This document shows, one piece after another, positions 7,877 to 15,255 of a stretch of 39,524 nt of DNA. Within the stretch, counting starts at the first letter, position 1; the number at the start of each line of letters is the position of its first letter. The stretch comes from Clostridia bacterium (GTDB lineage Bacteria > Bacillota > Clostridia > Oscillospirales > CAG-272). The notes under the pieces were generated by a model. The model ran no database searches and had not been told where the DNA came from. It saw only the letters and a list, made by a program, of their open reading frames with translations. The stretch is from the NCBI GenBank assembly GCA_017517035.1, contig JAFXAN010000018.1, positions 1 to 39,524 of the forward strand, read 5' to 3'. A program made the position numbers and the translations under genes.

Positions 7877-8173
7877 ATGACATCTGCGCTTAAGAATTAT
7901 TTGAACAATAACAGATGTTATATTGAAAAAGAAGAATTTGACAAATTGATCTGCCGCGAGGTGATTGAAAACGGATGGCTTGACGAGTTGCTTGACCTTC
8001 TTTATGAATGCGGAGCATCTGTTTCAACAGAAGTTATCGCCAAACAACTAATCGAATTCCATGTGGCAAACAAACCGTCAAATCATAAAGAATACCTCGA
8101 AACAAGAATTAGATATCTGATCAACAAACATCAAATTGCGCTTATCAAAACAATTCTGGATGAAAAGCAGTAA
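7877..8173 (+). CDS. Unknown 98-aa helical protein
   Basis: A short, all-helical soluble protein (MTSALKNYLNNNRCYIEKEEF ...), with its start one base after the previous stop and AAGGAG 9 bases before the ATG. Charged helices of the type WLDELLDLLYECGASVSTEVIAKQL suggest a helical-repeat or protein-binding role. Last gene of the HhH unit. No recognised family. Confidence 0.55.
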   Translation: MTSALKNYLNNNRCYIEKEEFDKLICREVIENGWLDELLDLLYECGASVSTEVIAKQLIEFHVANKPSNHKEYLETRIRYLINKHQIALIKTILDEKQ

Positions 8174-8251
8174 GATCAAGACCTCTGTAAAATTTTAGGA
8201 AGTTGAAATCGCGGCTGTTTTCAATAACCATATCAAACGATAGAGGTGAAA

Positions 8252-9040
8252 ATGATGACTGAGTCTAAAGATTTTCAAATCAATACTGTCTGTAATAAAT
8301 ACCGTGGAACAAATGAAGAAGTTGTTATTCCCGATGGTGTAACCGTAATCGGGAGATCCGCTTTTGCGGAAAATGAATCGATAAAAAGCATTATTATACC
8401 CAATACGGTAATAGGTATTGATACCGATGCTTTTAGGGGGTGTATATCTCTTGAAAAAATTGTGCTTTCAAAGAATTTGGAATATATAGAGGAAAGAGCT
8501 TTCTGCTATTGTAGTCATCTTATCGATATAGAATTACCCGAAAGTCTCAAATTAATAGGCACACATGCTTTTGAGGGTTGCGGATTGGAAACTGTCCGTT
8601 TCCCCGCAAAGCTTTCGACAATCGAATGGGGGGCTTTTTCCCATTGTTCTCGCTTGGCAGAGGTCAATATTCCTCAAAATGTAAATAAAATAGGCTCGGC
8701 TGCTTTTTTTAAATGTAAAAACTTAAAACGGGTTTCGTTATCCACAGGTATTACCGAGTTGAACCGCACATTATTTGCATACTGCAATAATCTCGCGGAC
8801 ATCGTAATCCCTCGCGGAATTGAAGCCATTGGACATGGGACGTTTATGGAATGTGATTCGTTGGAGAGAATATATATTCCCAAAAGCGTTACATACATAG
8901 ATAAAGAGGCATTCTACCGAAGAAAACGAAAAAAGAAATTGACCATCCAAGCCCATAAAGGATCGTATGCGATAGAATATGCAAAGAAAATGCACTTCAA
9001 ATACGAGTATGTCGAAGAGAATCCATATCTAAACGGATAA
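8252..9040 (+). CDS. BspA-type leucine-rich repeat protein without signal peptide
   Basis: About 262 aa made of roughly nine 23-residue LRR_5 units. Each has the pattern F-x-x-C-x-x-L-x-x-I-x-x-P-x-x-V-x-x-I-G-x-x-A, for example VVIPDGVTVIGRSAFAEN. Unlike the LRR proteins at 17492 and 21716, it has no signal peptide, sorting motif or membrane anchor, so it should stay in the cytosol. The start could be GTG 8246, ATG 8252 or ATG 8255; GAGGTG at 8243-8248 favours an ATG. LRR_5 arrays normally mediate binding; the partner is unknown. A strong palindromic terminator follows at 9053. Confidence 0.8.
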   Translation: MMTESKDFQINTVCNKYRGTNEEVVIPDGVTVIGRSAFAENESIKSIIIPNTVIGIDTDAFRGCISLEKIVLSKNLEYIEERAFCYCSHLIDIELPESLKLIGTHAFEGCGLETVRFPAKLSTIEWGAFSHCSRLAEVNIPQNVNKIGSAAFFKCKNLKRVSLSTGITELNRTLFAYCNNLADIVIPRGIEAIGHGTFMECDSLERIYIPKSVTYIDKEAFYRRKRKKKLTIQAHKGSYAIEYAKKMHFKYEYVEENPYLNG

Positions 9041-9052
9041 TATTTATGAAAT

Positions 9053-9082
9053 AAGCCCTCCGCGATTTCTCGCGGAGGGCTT
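9053..9082. terminator. Palindromic terminator, 12-bp stem
   Basis: AAGCCCTCCGCG (9053-9064) pairs perfectly with CGCGGAGGGCTT (9071-9082) around a 6-nt loop. T tracts are weak on both sides. It separates the LRR gene from the convergent small minus-strand genes and may act in both directions. Confidence 0.7.
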
Positions 9083-9113
9083 AATCTGTTTTAATCAGAT
9101 GATACATAGGGTG

Positions 9114-9149
9114 CGTGGCTGTATAGGATGCATTCTCTATACAGCCACG
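9114..9149. terminator. Second palindrome, 13-bp stem, after the minus-strand small genes
   Basis: CGTGGCTGTATAG (9114-9126) is the exact reverse complement of CTATACAGCCACG (9137-9149), with a 10-nt loop. It lies 8 bp beyond the stop of the minus-strand 50-aa gene. There is no T tract, so it could be an mRNA-stabilising or attenuating hairpin instead of a classic terminator. Confidence 0.6.
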
Positions 9150-9156
9150 ATTGTCA

Positions 9157-9309
9157 TTATCTCTTTTTCACTTCGATAATAACGGCATTGGGGTACTGTT
9201 CCTTGATCTTGGCGATCGCTTCATATTCGCCATGGCAGTATACGCCTGACTTGGTATGTGAGGCATACGGCTCACTACGAAATGTAACATCGTAATATGC
9301 CAATTCCAT
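9157..9309 (-). CDS. Small 50-aa protein
   Basis: The minus strand has AAAGGAGG about 9 bases before the ATG at 9309, the best ribosome binding site in this region. The frame reads MELAYYDVTFRSEP, continues with YCHGEYEAIAKIKEQYPNA and ends VIIEVKKR. It looks like a compact beta-alpha-beta fold, soluble, with no signal. Its ribosome binding site overlaps the stop of the 30-aa gene, implying translational coupling. Function unknown. Confidence 0.6.
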   Translation of the reverse strand: MELAYYDVTFRSEPYASHTKSGVYCHGEYEAIAKIKEQYPNAVIIEVKKR

Positions 9310-9324
9310 AACATCATCCTCCTT

Positions 9325-9417
9325 TCAAATTTTATAATCAGCCATTATCCTTTGATATTCTCTCGGATAGTAGACGTGATACCAATCGTACCAAAAGATT
9401 ACTTTATATAATTCCAT
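9325..9417 (-). CDS. Tiny 30-aa protein coupled to the 50-aa gene
   Basis: A minus-strand ATG at 9417 opens a 30-codon frame that starts MELYKVIFWYDWYHVYYPRE and ends MADYKI. It is rich in Tyr and Trp. The first residues resemble those of the 50-aa protein (MEL-x-Y/K). The TGA lies within the ribosome binding site of the next gene, and a GAGGGAG is about 13 bases upstream of the ATG. The coupled arrangement and the upstream promoter are the support; coding is not proven. Confidence 0.4.
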   Translation of the reverse strand: MELYKVIFWYDWYHVYYPREYQRIMADYKI

Positions 9418-9519
9418 ATTCAACTGTCGCTCCCTCGTTCACGGCGATTTTGTTGTTTTGAAATGAAATAATGCATTTTTGATAAAAATACGCAGTTTAA
9501 AATTCTCAACTATGATTTT

Positions 9520-9564
9520 TTGGTACATATAGTATATCAAAGTAAAAGCGACATTTTTGTCGCA
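9520..9564 (-). promoter_or_regulatory. Minus-strand promoter, TGTCRC type (copy 3)
   Basis: On the minus strand TGTCGC (9553-9548) is followed 11 bp later by TATACT (9536-9531), the same spacing as the promoters at 3708 and 6584. Here the element is part of a perfect palindrome, GCGACA-4-TGTCGC (9548-9563). It faces the 30-aa and 50-aa genes. Confidence 0.6.
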
Positions 9565-9879
9565 TAGTTTTGAATAAAAAATTACCACTCCACAGGATGC
9601 CGTTATGTTTTTATATGCTTGGATTATTTTTAAGTTTTTAAGATCGAAAAATACAATTTTTTCAACACATTCAACACCTTTATGCATCATTATTTTTTCA
9701 ATGTAATCGATCCCTAATTTTAAGGGGCAAAATCTGGATAAAAATCTTCTTTGGATATTTTCAAAAGTTTTTCTGTGTTAAAAGTAAGTGAATGAAAAAA
9801 GATAAAGAATAGGGGCTCACACAATCTGCGCAGCAAATTGCAGAACGCTCCATAAAAATATGAGTAGCAAGAAAAAAAT
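9565..9879. other. Gene-poor AT-rich stretch
   Basis: I see no convincing gene here. The minus-strand 83-aa frame 9439-9690 runs across the promoter above and lacks a ribosome binding site. A motif AAAGAATAGGGGC at 9804-9816 resembles the junction motif seen at 27483 and 37294. Confidence 0.4.
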
Positions 9880-9971
9880 AAAGCCTTGAAAACTCAATGT
9901 TTTCAAGGCTTTACCAGTTGAGTGGCAAACTTCGGTGCTTTTATTATACAGATTTTTTGACCCAATATCAA
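9880..9971 (-). repeat. Shrunken copy of the leftward promoter / tRNA-like / terminator unit (R0)
   Basis: Read on the minus strand: TTGATA (9971-9966), 17 bp, TATAAT (9948-9943), then AAAAGCACCGAAG as in R2, then GCCACTCAACTGG resembling the CCA end of the tRNA-like block. A perfect 14-bp terminator stem follows (9912-9899 with 9893-9880, loop of 5) and runs into a T-rich tract. The roughly 200 bp found between these parts in R3 are missing. It shows that the unit is dispersed and can collapse internally. Confidence 0.6.
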
Positions 9972-10072
9972 GACATAAAATTTAAATTGTCAAAGCACAT
10001 ATGTAAAAAACTTATTTTTTATTTTTTTGTATTGTACCAAGCATCACCATAGTGTTGGCCGAGATAAGGTAT

Positions 10073-10876
10073 TTAGTCTTTTTTATAATCGCTTGGATTT
10101 TTGCCAAAAAATTTTTTAAAAACACGATTGAAATATGCAATATCGGAAAAACCGGTAAGAAAAGCGGTTTCGCTAACATTATATTCGCCGTTCGAGAGAA
10201 GCTCGGCGGCTTTTTTTACTCTTAAAAAATTTCTATAGCTTATGGGCGGCATACCTGCATAGCTATGAAAACGGCTTCTGAATTTGCTCTCGCACATTCC
10301 GCACATTTTTGCAAGCTCGCTGGCGTCCACATCGCTTATATAATTGCTTTCAAGAAAGAGTATTGCAGCGGAGATATCGGATTGAGTGTGTCTGATATCG
10401 CTCTTATAGCTTCTTATTGCAATATAGCGCAATAGCTCAAGAAAGAGTGAATGCGCTTTTATTTTATAAGCTATCTCATCCCCTGTCCAGGCGGTGGTTA
10501 TCTTTTTGCATATATCAAGTGCGGTATTATTTTTATCATGGGTGACGAAGCATATATTATCCGCAAGCGAAAACACTCCTACAGCATCTGACAGACGGAA
10601 TTGGGTTATGTAGTATTCGATCTCGCCGTCCTGCCAGTCACCAATATAAGAGCAACCGTCGGGAAAATAAATAAGATCCCCGGGCCTTGCGATGATAACA
10701 ACATTATCGTCTTTTTTTATATGAAATTCTCCCTTTGCGATAAGCAGAAAACGGTCACAATTGTGCATATATCTGGGACAAACGAAGTGTCTTATTATTT
10801 TTGTGGATTTAGCCATAGCAAAGTGAGTCAGATAAAAATCCATCGAGCATAGCTCTGCCGGGGAATGTACCATCAA
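10073..10876 (-). CDS. AraC-family transcriptional regulator
   Basis: A 267-aa protein. The N-terminal cupin-like sensor (GEFHIKKDDNVVIIARPGDLIYFPDG) is typical of sugar-responsive AraC regulators. The C-terminal double helix-turn-helix covers about 165-267 and ends VSETAFLTGFSDIAYFNRVFKKFFGKNPSDYKK, the AraC signature. It is transcribed away from the 11014-23803 operon, with the two promoters in a 137-bp shared gap, so it most likely controls that operon in response to its substrate. The start is the first or second of two Met codons. Confidence 0.92.
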   Translation of the reverse strand: MMVHSPAELCSMDFYLTHFAMAKSTKIIRHFVCPRYMHNCDRFLLIAKGEFHIKKDDNVVIIARPGDLIYFPDGCSYIGDWQDGEIEYYITQFRLSDAVGVFSLADNICFVTHDKNNTALDICKKITTAWTGDEIAYKIKAHSLFLELLRYIAIRSYKSDIRHTQSDISAAILFLESNYISDVDASELAKMCGMCESKFRSRFHSYAGMPPISYRNFLRVKKAAELLSNGEYNVSETAFLTGFSDIAYFNRVFKKFFGKNPSDYKKD

Positions 10877-10911
10877 GATAAAATAACTCCTTTTAGACTT
10901 TTTCGTGTTAT

Positions 10912-10940
10912 ATTATACAAATAATAAATCAAATTGTCAA
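10912..10940 (-). promoter_or_regulatory. Sigma-A promoter of the AraC gene
   Basis: On the minus strand TTGACA (10940-10935), 17 bp, TATAAT (10917-10912). It is a near-consensus promoter, so the regulator is probably made constitutively. The facing operon has only a weak TATAAA near 10976, consistent with a need for activation. Confidence 0.8.
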
Positions 10941-11013
10941 TGGCTTAAGGATAAAAAAAGTGGTAAAATCATGGTATAAAATGAAAATTTGACCGGAAGG
11001 AGCAAATTGAAAA

Positions 11014-11799
11014 GTGAAATTCAGCGTTTGTATAGACATGATGTTTTCTGATATTCCGTTTCCCGATAGAATAACCAAGGCGGCAGAGGTGGGTGCCGAT
11101 GCCATTGAGTTTTGGGGATGGCGTGAAAAGGATATTTGCAGCATCTCGGAAAAAACAAAAGAAAATGGTCTTTCGGTCTGCCTTTGCAACCTTGATTCTT
11201 CAAATGAGGAACAATCAAGAGCACTTATGCGAGGAATACTTACTCACGGCAGAGGAGACGAGCTTGCACAGGCGGTTCACGAAAGTGCGGCGGTTATGAG
11301 AACGCTCGGCTGTAAAAACGCCATCATCCTTGCAGGCGATGTTGACCACGAGATTGATGACAAAACCGCCTTTGAAAATTCGTACAAGGCACTTCTCACG
11401 GGTGTAAAAGCCGCGGAAGAGGAAGGTATAAATCTTCTTCTTGAGCCGCTTAACACTTATGACAGGGGCACATACACGATGCCTTACAGTGCACCTGTTT
11501 TTGAGCTTGTGAGAAAGGTCAACAGCAAGAATTTAGGAGTTCTTCTTGATCTTTATCACACACAGCGAATGGAAGGGAATCTCATTTACACGCTGACGGA
11601 AAATATTGATAAAATAGGACATTTCCACATTGCAGGTTCTCCGTGGCGGTGCGAGCCAACACTTGGCGAGGTGGACTACAGGCAGGTATTTGAAGCCATT
11701 GAAAAGACAGGCTATGGCGGTCATATCGGTTTTGAATACAGACAGAAAAATGAAAATTTTGATCTTGGAAAATATATAGAAAGCATTAGAGGTATTTAA
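11014..11799 (+). CDS. Sugar isomerase/epimerase, TIM barrel (hydroxypyruvate isomerase-like)
   Basis: A 261-aa AP_endonuc_2 / xylose-isomerase-like TIM barrel. Metal-ligand segments are visible: LLLEPLN, VLLDLYH, HFHIAG and IGFEY. They match the Glu-Asp-His-Glu set of the hydroxypyruvate isomerase and 3-keto-sugar epimerase relatives. The start is GTG at 11014 with GGAAGGAG 11 bases upstream. First gene of the operon, 1 bp before the next. Relatives beside Gfo/Idh/MocA oxidoreductases isomerise keto-sugars or work on inositol and C-glycosides; the exact substrate cannot be read from sequence. Confidence 0.85.
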   Translation: MKFSVCIDMMFSDIPFPDRITKAAEVGADAIEFWGWREKDICSISEKTKENGLSVCLCNLDSSNEEQSRALMRGILTHGRGDELAQAVHESAAVMRTLGCKNAIILAGDVDHEIDDKTAFENSYKALLTGVKAAEEEGINLLLEPLNTYDRGTYTMPYSAPVFELVRKVNSKNLGVLLDLYHTQRMEGNLIYTLTENIDKIGHFHIAGSPWRCEPTLGEVDYRQVFEAIEKTGYGGHIGFEYRQKNENFDLGKYIESIRGI

Positions 11800-11800
11800 A

Positions 11801-13054
11801 ATGGGAATTAAGGTTGGTATAGTTGGATTTGGTGATTTCGGAAGAAAATTTCTTCCTCTTTTCCTCTCTCATCCCGATATTGATGAGGTGGTTGGTGCAG
11901 AGCTTATGGAGGAAAGACGCGAGGATATAAAAAATAATTTCGGCATCAAGAGAATGTACGAAACATACGATCAGATGCTTGAGGAGGCTGATGATGTAAA
12001 CTGTGTTGCAATATTTACACAGCGCCATCAGCACGGACCAATGGTAATAAAGGCTCTTGAAGCGGGCAAGCATGTTTATTCCTGCGTGCCTCTTTGCTGT
12101 GACGCAAGCGAGGCATTCAAGATCATTGAGCTTGTTGAAAAAACACGTCTTACATATATGGCAGGTGAGACCTGCTACTATTTTCCATGCGCTATTTGGT
12201 GCCGTGAAAAATACAAGACAGGCGAAATGGGAGAATTTGTTTACGGAGAAGCACAGTATTATCACGATGTAAGTGAATTTCTCTTTTCCTTTGAGGGAAG
12301 CGGCGGCAAGGATTGGAAAAAGCTGCCCGGAATTCCGCCCATGTATTATTCAACACATTCGCTTTCCATGCTTCTTTCCTCTGTGGGCGATTACCCCGTT
12401 GAGGTCAGCTGCATAGGTTATGAGGATAAGGTTGGCGACGGCTTCTATGGCAAGGGAATGAACCATTGGGATAACCCATTTTCAAACGAAAGCGCACTCT
12501 TTAAGCTTTCAAGAGGCGGTGTTGCAAGAATCAACGAATTCCGCCGTTGCGGTACAAATAAGCCTTCATCATATATCTCACAGTTCATAGGAACACACTC
12601 GAGCTATATGTGCAACGGAATGCACCATACATATACTGTCGGAAATGTTTTCGGTCAGGATCCTTATGTTCAGTATGTAAGCGAGGAGATCAATTCCCGT
12701 GTTTATACCGACCATAAAGACGAGATAGATATGGCGCATGATCCGGTTCATTACAAAATGCACGTTGGCTTCTCACCGGTGCATGATATTTCGCGTCTGC
12801 CTGTTGAGTGGAGAAAGCTGGATACGGTTGAGCATAACGGCTCTCACGTTTTTCTTGTTGACGATTTTGTCCGTGCAGTAATTTCGGGCAAGCTTCCTCC
12901 AAATAATGTTTGGGAAAGTGCAAGATATATGATACCGGGTATCATCGCTCACGAATCGGCTATGCAGGGTGGTACTCCCCTTAAGATTCCATATGTTCCC
13001 GAGCCCCCCAAGGATTGGGAAAGACTTGACTATAAGGATAGGAAATACGAATGA
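11801..13054 (+). CDS. Gfo/Idh/MocA-family oxidoreductase (atypical, no EKP)
   Basis: A 417-aa protein with an N-terminal Rossmann fold (VGIVGFGDFGRKF) and the Gfo/Idh/MocA C-terminal domain (TTHSL-like YYSTHSLSML). In most members the EKP motif supplies the catalytic Lys; here the equivalent segment is HVYSCVPLCCDA, so that Lys is missing. The protein is longer than the other two oxidoreductases. It may use another base or act in a step other than a simple dehydrogenation. It overlaps the next gene by 4 bp (ATGA). Confidence 0.85.
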   Translation: MGIKVGIVGFGDFGRKFLPLFLSHPDIDEVVGAELMEERREDIKNNFGIKRMYETYDQMLEEADDVNCVAIFTQRHQHGPMVIKALEAGKHVYSCVPLCCDASEAFKIIELVEKTRLTYMAGETCYYFPCAIWCREKYKTGEMGEFVYGEAQYYHDVSEFLFSFEGSGGKDWKKLPGIPPMYYSTHSLSMLLSSVGDYPVEVSCIGYEDKVGDGFYGKGMNHWDNPFSNESALFKLSRGGVARINEFRRCGTNKPSSYISQFIGTHSSYMCNGMHHTYTVGNVFGQDPYVQYVSEEINSRVYTDHKDEIDMAHDPVHYKMHVGFSPVHDISRLPVEWRKLDTVEHNGSHVFLVDDFVRAVISGKLPPNNVWESARYMIPGIIAHESAMQGGTPLKIPYVPEPPKDWERLDYKDRKYE

Positions 13055-14154
13055 AAAAGGTAGCGATAGTCGGTTGCGGAATGATAACAAATTCCGCACA
13101 TATTCCCGCTTACCGTCATCTGCCCGACAATTTCGAGATAGTTTCGGTTTGCGATATTGATGAAAAGAAGGCAAAGGAAACAGCCGAAAGACACGGGATC
13201 GGTGCTTATTTTACTTCATTTGAAGCAATGCTTGAGAAAATGAAGCCCGAGCTTGTTTCGGTGTGCGTTCCCAATATGCTTCACGGTCAGTATGTAAAGG
13301 CGGCACTTGAGAGCGATGCTGACGTGCTTTGCGAAAAGCCGCTTTCAATGTCATATAAGGAAGCAAAGGAGCTTTATGCTCTTGCCAAGAGAAAGGGCAG
13401 ATTGCTTTGCGCCTGTCAGAGCATGAGATTTACCGATGACAGACTAAAGGCAAAGGAGCTTATCACCAAAGGCGAGCTTGGGGAGATATATTACGGTGAA
13501 ATTTCAAGAATAAGGACTCGCGGAATACCAATGTGGGGAGCATTTCATATAGAAAAGCTCAGCGGTGGCGGTGCTTTTATCGATATCGGCGTTCATATGC
13601 TTGATGCGCTTATGTGGCTTATGGATAATCCCAAGGTAATCAGCGTTTCGGGAACGAAAAGTGCATATCTTGCACACGGTGGCTACAGAAGTGCAGGCGA
13701 TAAGGCAAGCGGAGCACTTTCGGGGAACACTTTTTCCGAAAAGATTTATTCCGAGGAAGAATTTGATGTTGAGGACTTTGCATCGGGAAGTATTTTGCTT
13801 GAAGGTGGAAAGAGAATAAATTTCAAAACAGCATGGGCACTGAATCTGCCTGATGAAACGAGCATTACCCTTGTGGGAGACAAAAGCTCGGTGAAATTGC
13901 CTGAACTCATGATTTTTGACGGTGCAAATACCGAGAAAAGAGATGCAGATAGACATAAAAATCCCTATCCGAATGAGGGCTTTTTCGGTCATTTCAGACT
14001 TTTTGACCGCCTTGCGGATTACTATATGGGTAAGGGAGATATTCCGATAAAACCCGAGGAAACTCTGGGGGTTACTGCAATAATCGACCTATTTTACCGC
14101 AGCGCCAAGGAATCAAGAGAGGTTAAAATGGAGGAGCTTGAAGAATCATTATGA
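13051..14154 (+). CDS. Gfo/Idh/MocA-family sugar dehydrogenase
   Basis: A 367-aa NAD(P)-dependent oxidoreductase. Rossmann motif VAIVGCGMITNSAHIPA, catalytic EKP at LCEKPLSMS, and the second active-site segment GGGAFIDIGVHMLDAL with the expected Asp and His. It is complete and should oxidise or reduce a sugar hydroxyl. Translational overlaps (ATGA) with both neighbours show coupled expression. Confidence 0.92.
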   Translation: MKKVAIVGCGMITNSAHIPAYRHLPDNFEIVSVCDIDEKKAKETAERHGIGAYFTSFEAMLEKMKPELVSVCVPNMLHGQYVKAALESDADVLCEKPLSMSYKEAKELYALAKRKGRLLCACQSMRFTDDRLKAKELITKGELGEIYYGEISRIRTRGIPMWGAFHIEKLSGGGAFIDIGVHMLDALMWLMDNPKVISVSGTKSAYLAHGGYRSAGDKASGALSGNTFSEKIYSEEEFDVEDFASGSILLEGGKRINFKTAWALNLPDETSITLVGDKSSVKLPELMIFDGANTEKRDADRHKNPYPNEGFFGHFRLFDRLADYYMGKGDIPIKPEETLGVTAIIDLFYRSAKESREVKMEELEESL

Positions 14155-15245
14155 TAAGAGCCGTAATAATCGGATTTGCGCATATGCACGTAAATGAGGT
14201 TGCGCTGTATATTTCCGAGGAAAAGAATACAGAGCTTGTGGGAATTGCGGATGTTCAGCCGAAAGAACCCGAAAATACAGAAAAAAGATACACAAGAGCA
14301 TGGAATTTTGCCAATGTTAAGGAGAATTACTGCTCAAATACATATGAAAGCTACACCGAAATGCTTGACGAGCTTAAGCCCGACTATGCTTATATTCTTT
14401 GTGAGAATGCTTCAAAGCCTGCAGTGGCTCTTGAATGTGCAAAAAGAGGTGTAAATCTCGCCATAGAAAAGCCAATGGCGGCAGATGTAAGAGGTGCAGA
14501 GGAGATTTGTGCTCTGCCCAAAAAATACGGTGTTGAGCTTTATGTAAACTGGCCTGTTGCGTGGCGTGGCTACATTGGACAGTTCAAAAAGGCACTTGAC
14601 GAGAGAATTTGCGGTGAGCCGCTTCGTCTCCGTTATATAAACGGTCATACAGGACCTCTCGGAAAGGGAGCAAAGCACCGTGGCGTTTCGGCTCATGCCG
14701 AGGAGATGACTGACGATGAGCGCAGACGCATCTGGTGGTATAAGGGCGACTGCGGTGGAGGTGCTTTCCTTGATATCCTTTGCTATGGCTGCTATTTTTC
14801 ACGTTGGTTCTTTGGCAAAATGCCGCTTGGAATCGTAGCAGAGGGACAAAATCTCGGAACACCTTATGCCGATACAGAAGATAATACCGCAGCACTTTTC
14901 CGCTATGAGGGGGCTATGGCGACAGCCGAGGGAAGCTGGACAATTCCGAGACTTCTTGTTCCTTCGGGACCGCAAATGCTTTGCTCAGAAGGTGCAATTT
15001 ACTGCGGTGGCGGTGCGGATGAAGGACAGTTTGCAGCGGCTTGCTCGCTTTCCGGTGAAGATGTTGCTCTTCCCGAATACGAACATCCTTACTCTCTTAA
15101 AAATATGCCCTGTCATATCGCTTCTCATGTGCTTTGGGGAACTGAAATATTTGAAACACTAAAGCCCGATTTCAACCTTGATGTTATAAAGATGATCGAG
15201 GCTTCAAAGCGTTCTGCAGAGAGCAAAAAAGAAGAAAGACCTTAA
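14151..15245 (+). CDS. Gfo/Idh/MocA-family oxidoreductase
   Basis: A 364-aa protein starting MIRAVIIGFAHMHVNEVALY, a Rossmann variant with a His-rich GFAHMH turn. The catalytic EKP is at LAIEKPMAADV, and the C-terminal active-site segment is CGGGAFLDILCYGCYFSRW, with Tyr-Gly where the classic His would lie; this variant is common in the family. Third oxidoreductase in the operon; 10 bp before the glycyl radical enzyme. Confidence 0.9.
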   Translation: MIRAVIIGFAHMHVNEVALYISEEKNTELVGIADVQPKEPENTEKRYTRAWNFANVKENYCSNTYESYTEMLDELKPDYAYILCENASKPAVALECAKRGVNLAIEKPMAADVRGAEEICALPKKYGVELYVNWPVAWRGYIGQFKKALDERICGEPLRLRYINGHTGPLGKGAKHRGVSAHAEEMTDDERRRIWWYKGDCGGGAFLDILCYGCYFSRWFFGKMPLGIVAEGQNLGTPYADTEDNTAALFRYEGAMATAEGSWTIPRLLVPSGPQMLCSEGAIYCGGGADEGQFAAACSLSGEDVALPEYEHPYSLKNMPCHIASHVLWGTEIFETLKPDFNLDVIKMIEASKRSAESKKEERP

Positions 15246-15255
15246 AGGAGAAAAA

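Noticed and set aside
9439..9690. 83-aa minus-strand frame
   Set aside because: It crosses the TGTCRC promoter, has no ribosome binding site and has AT-driven composition.
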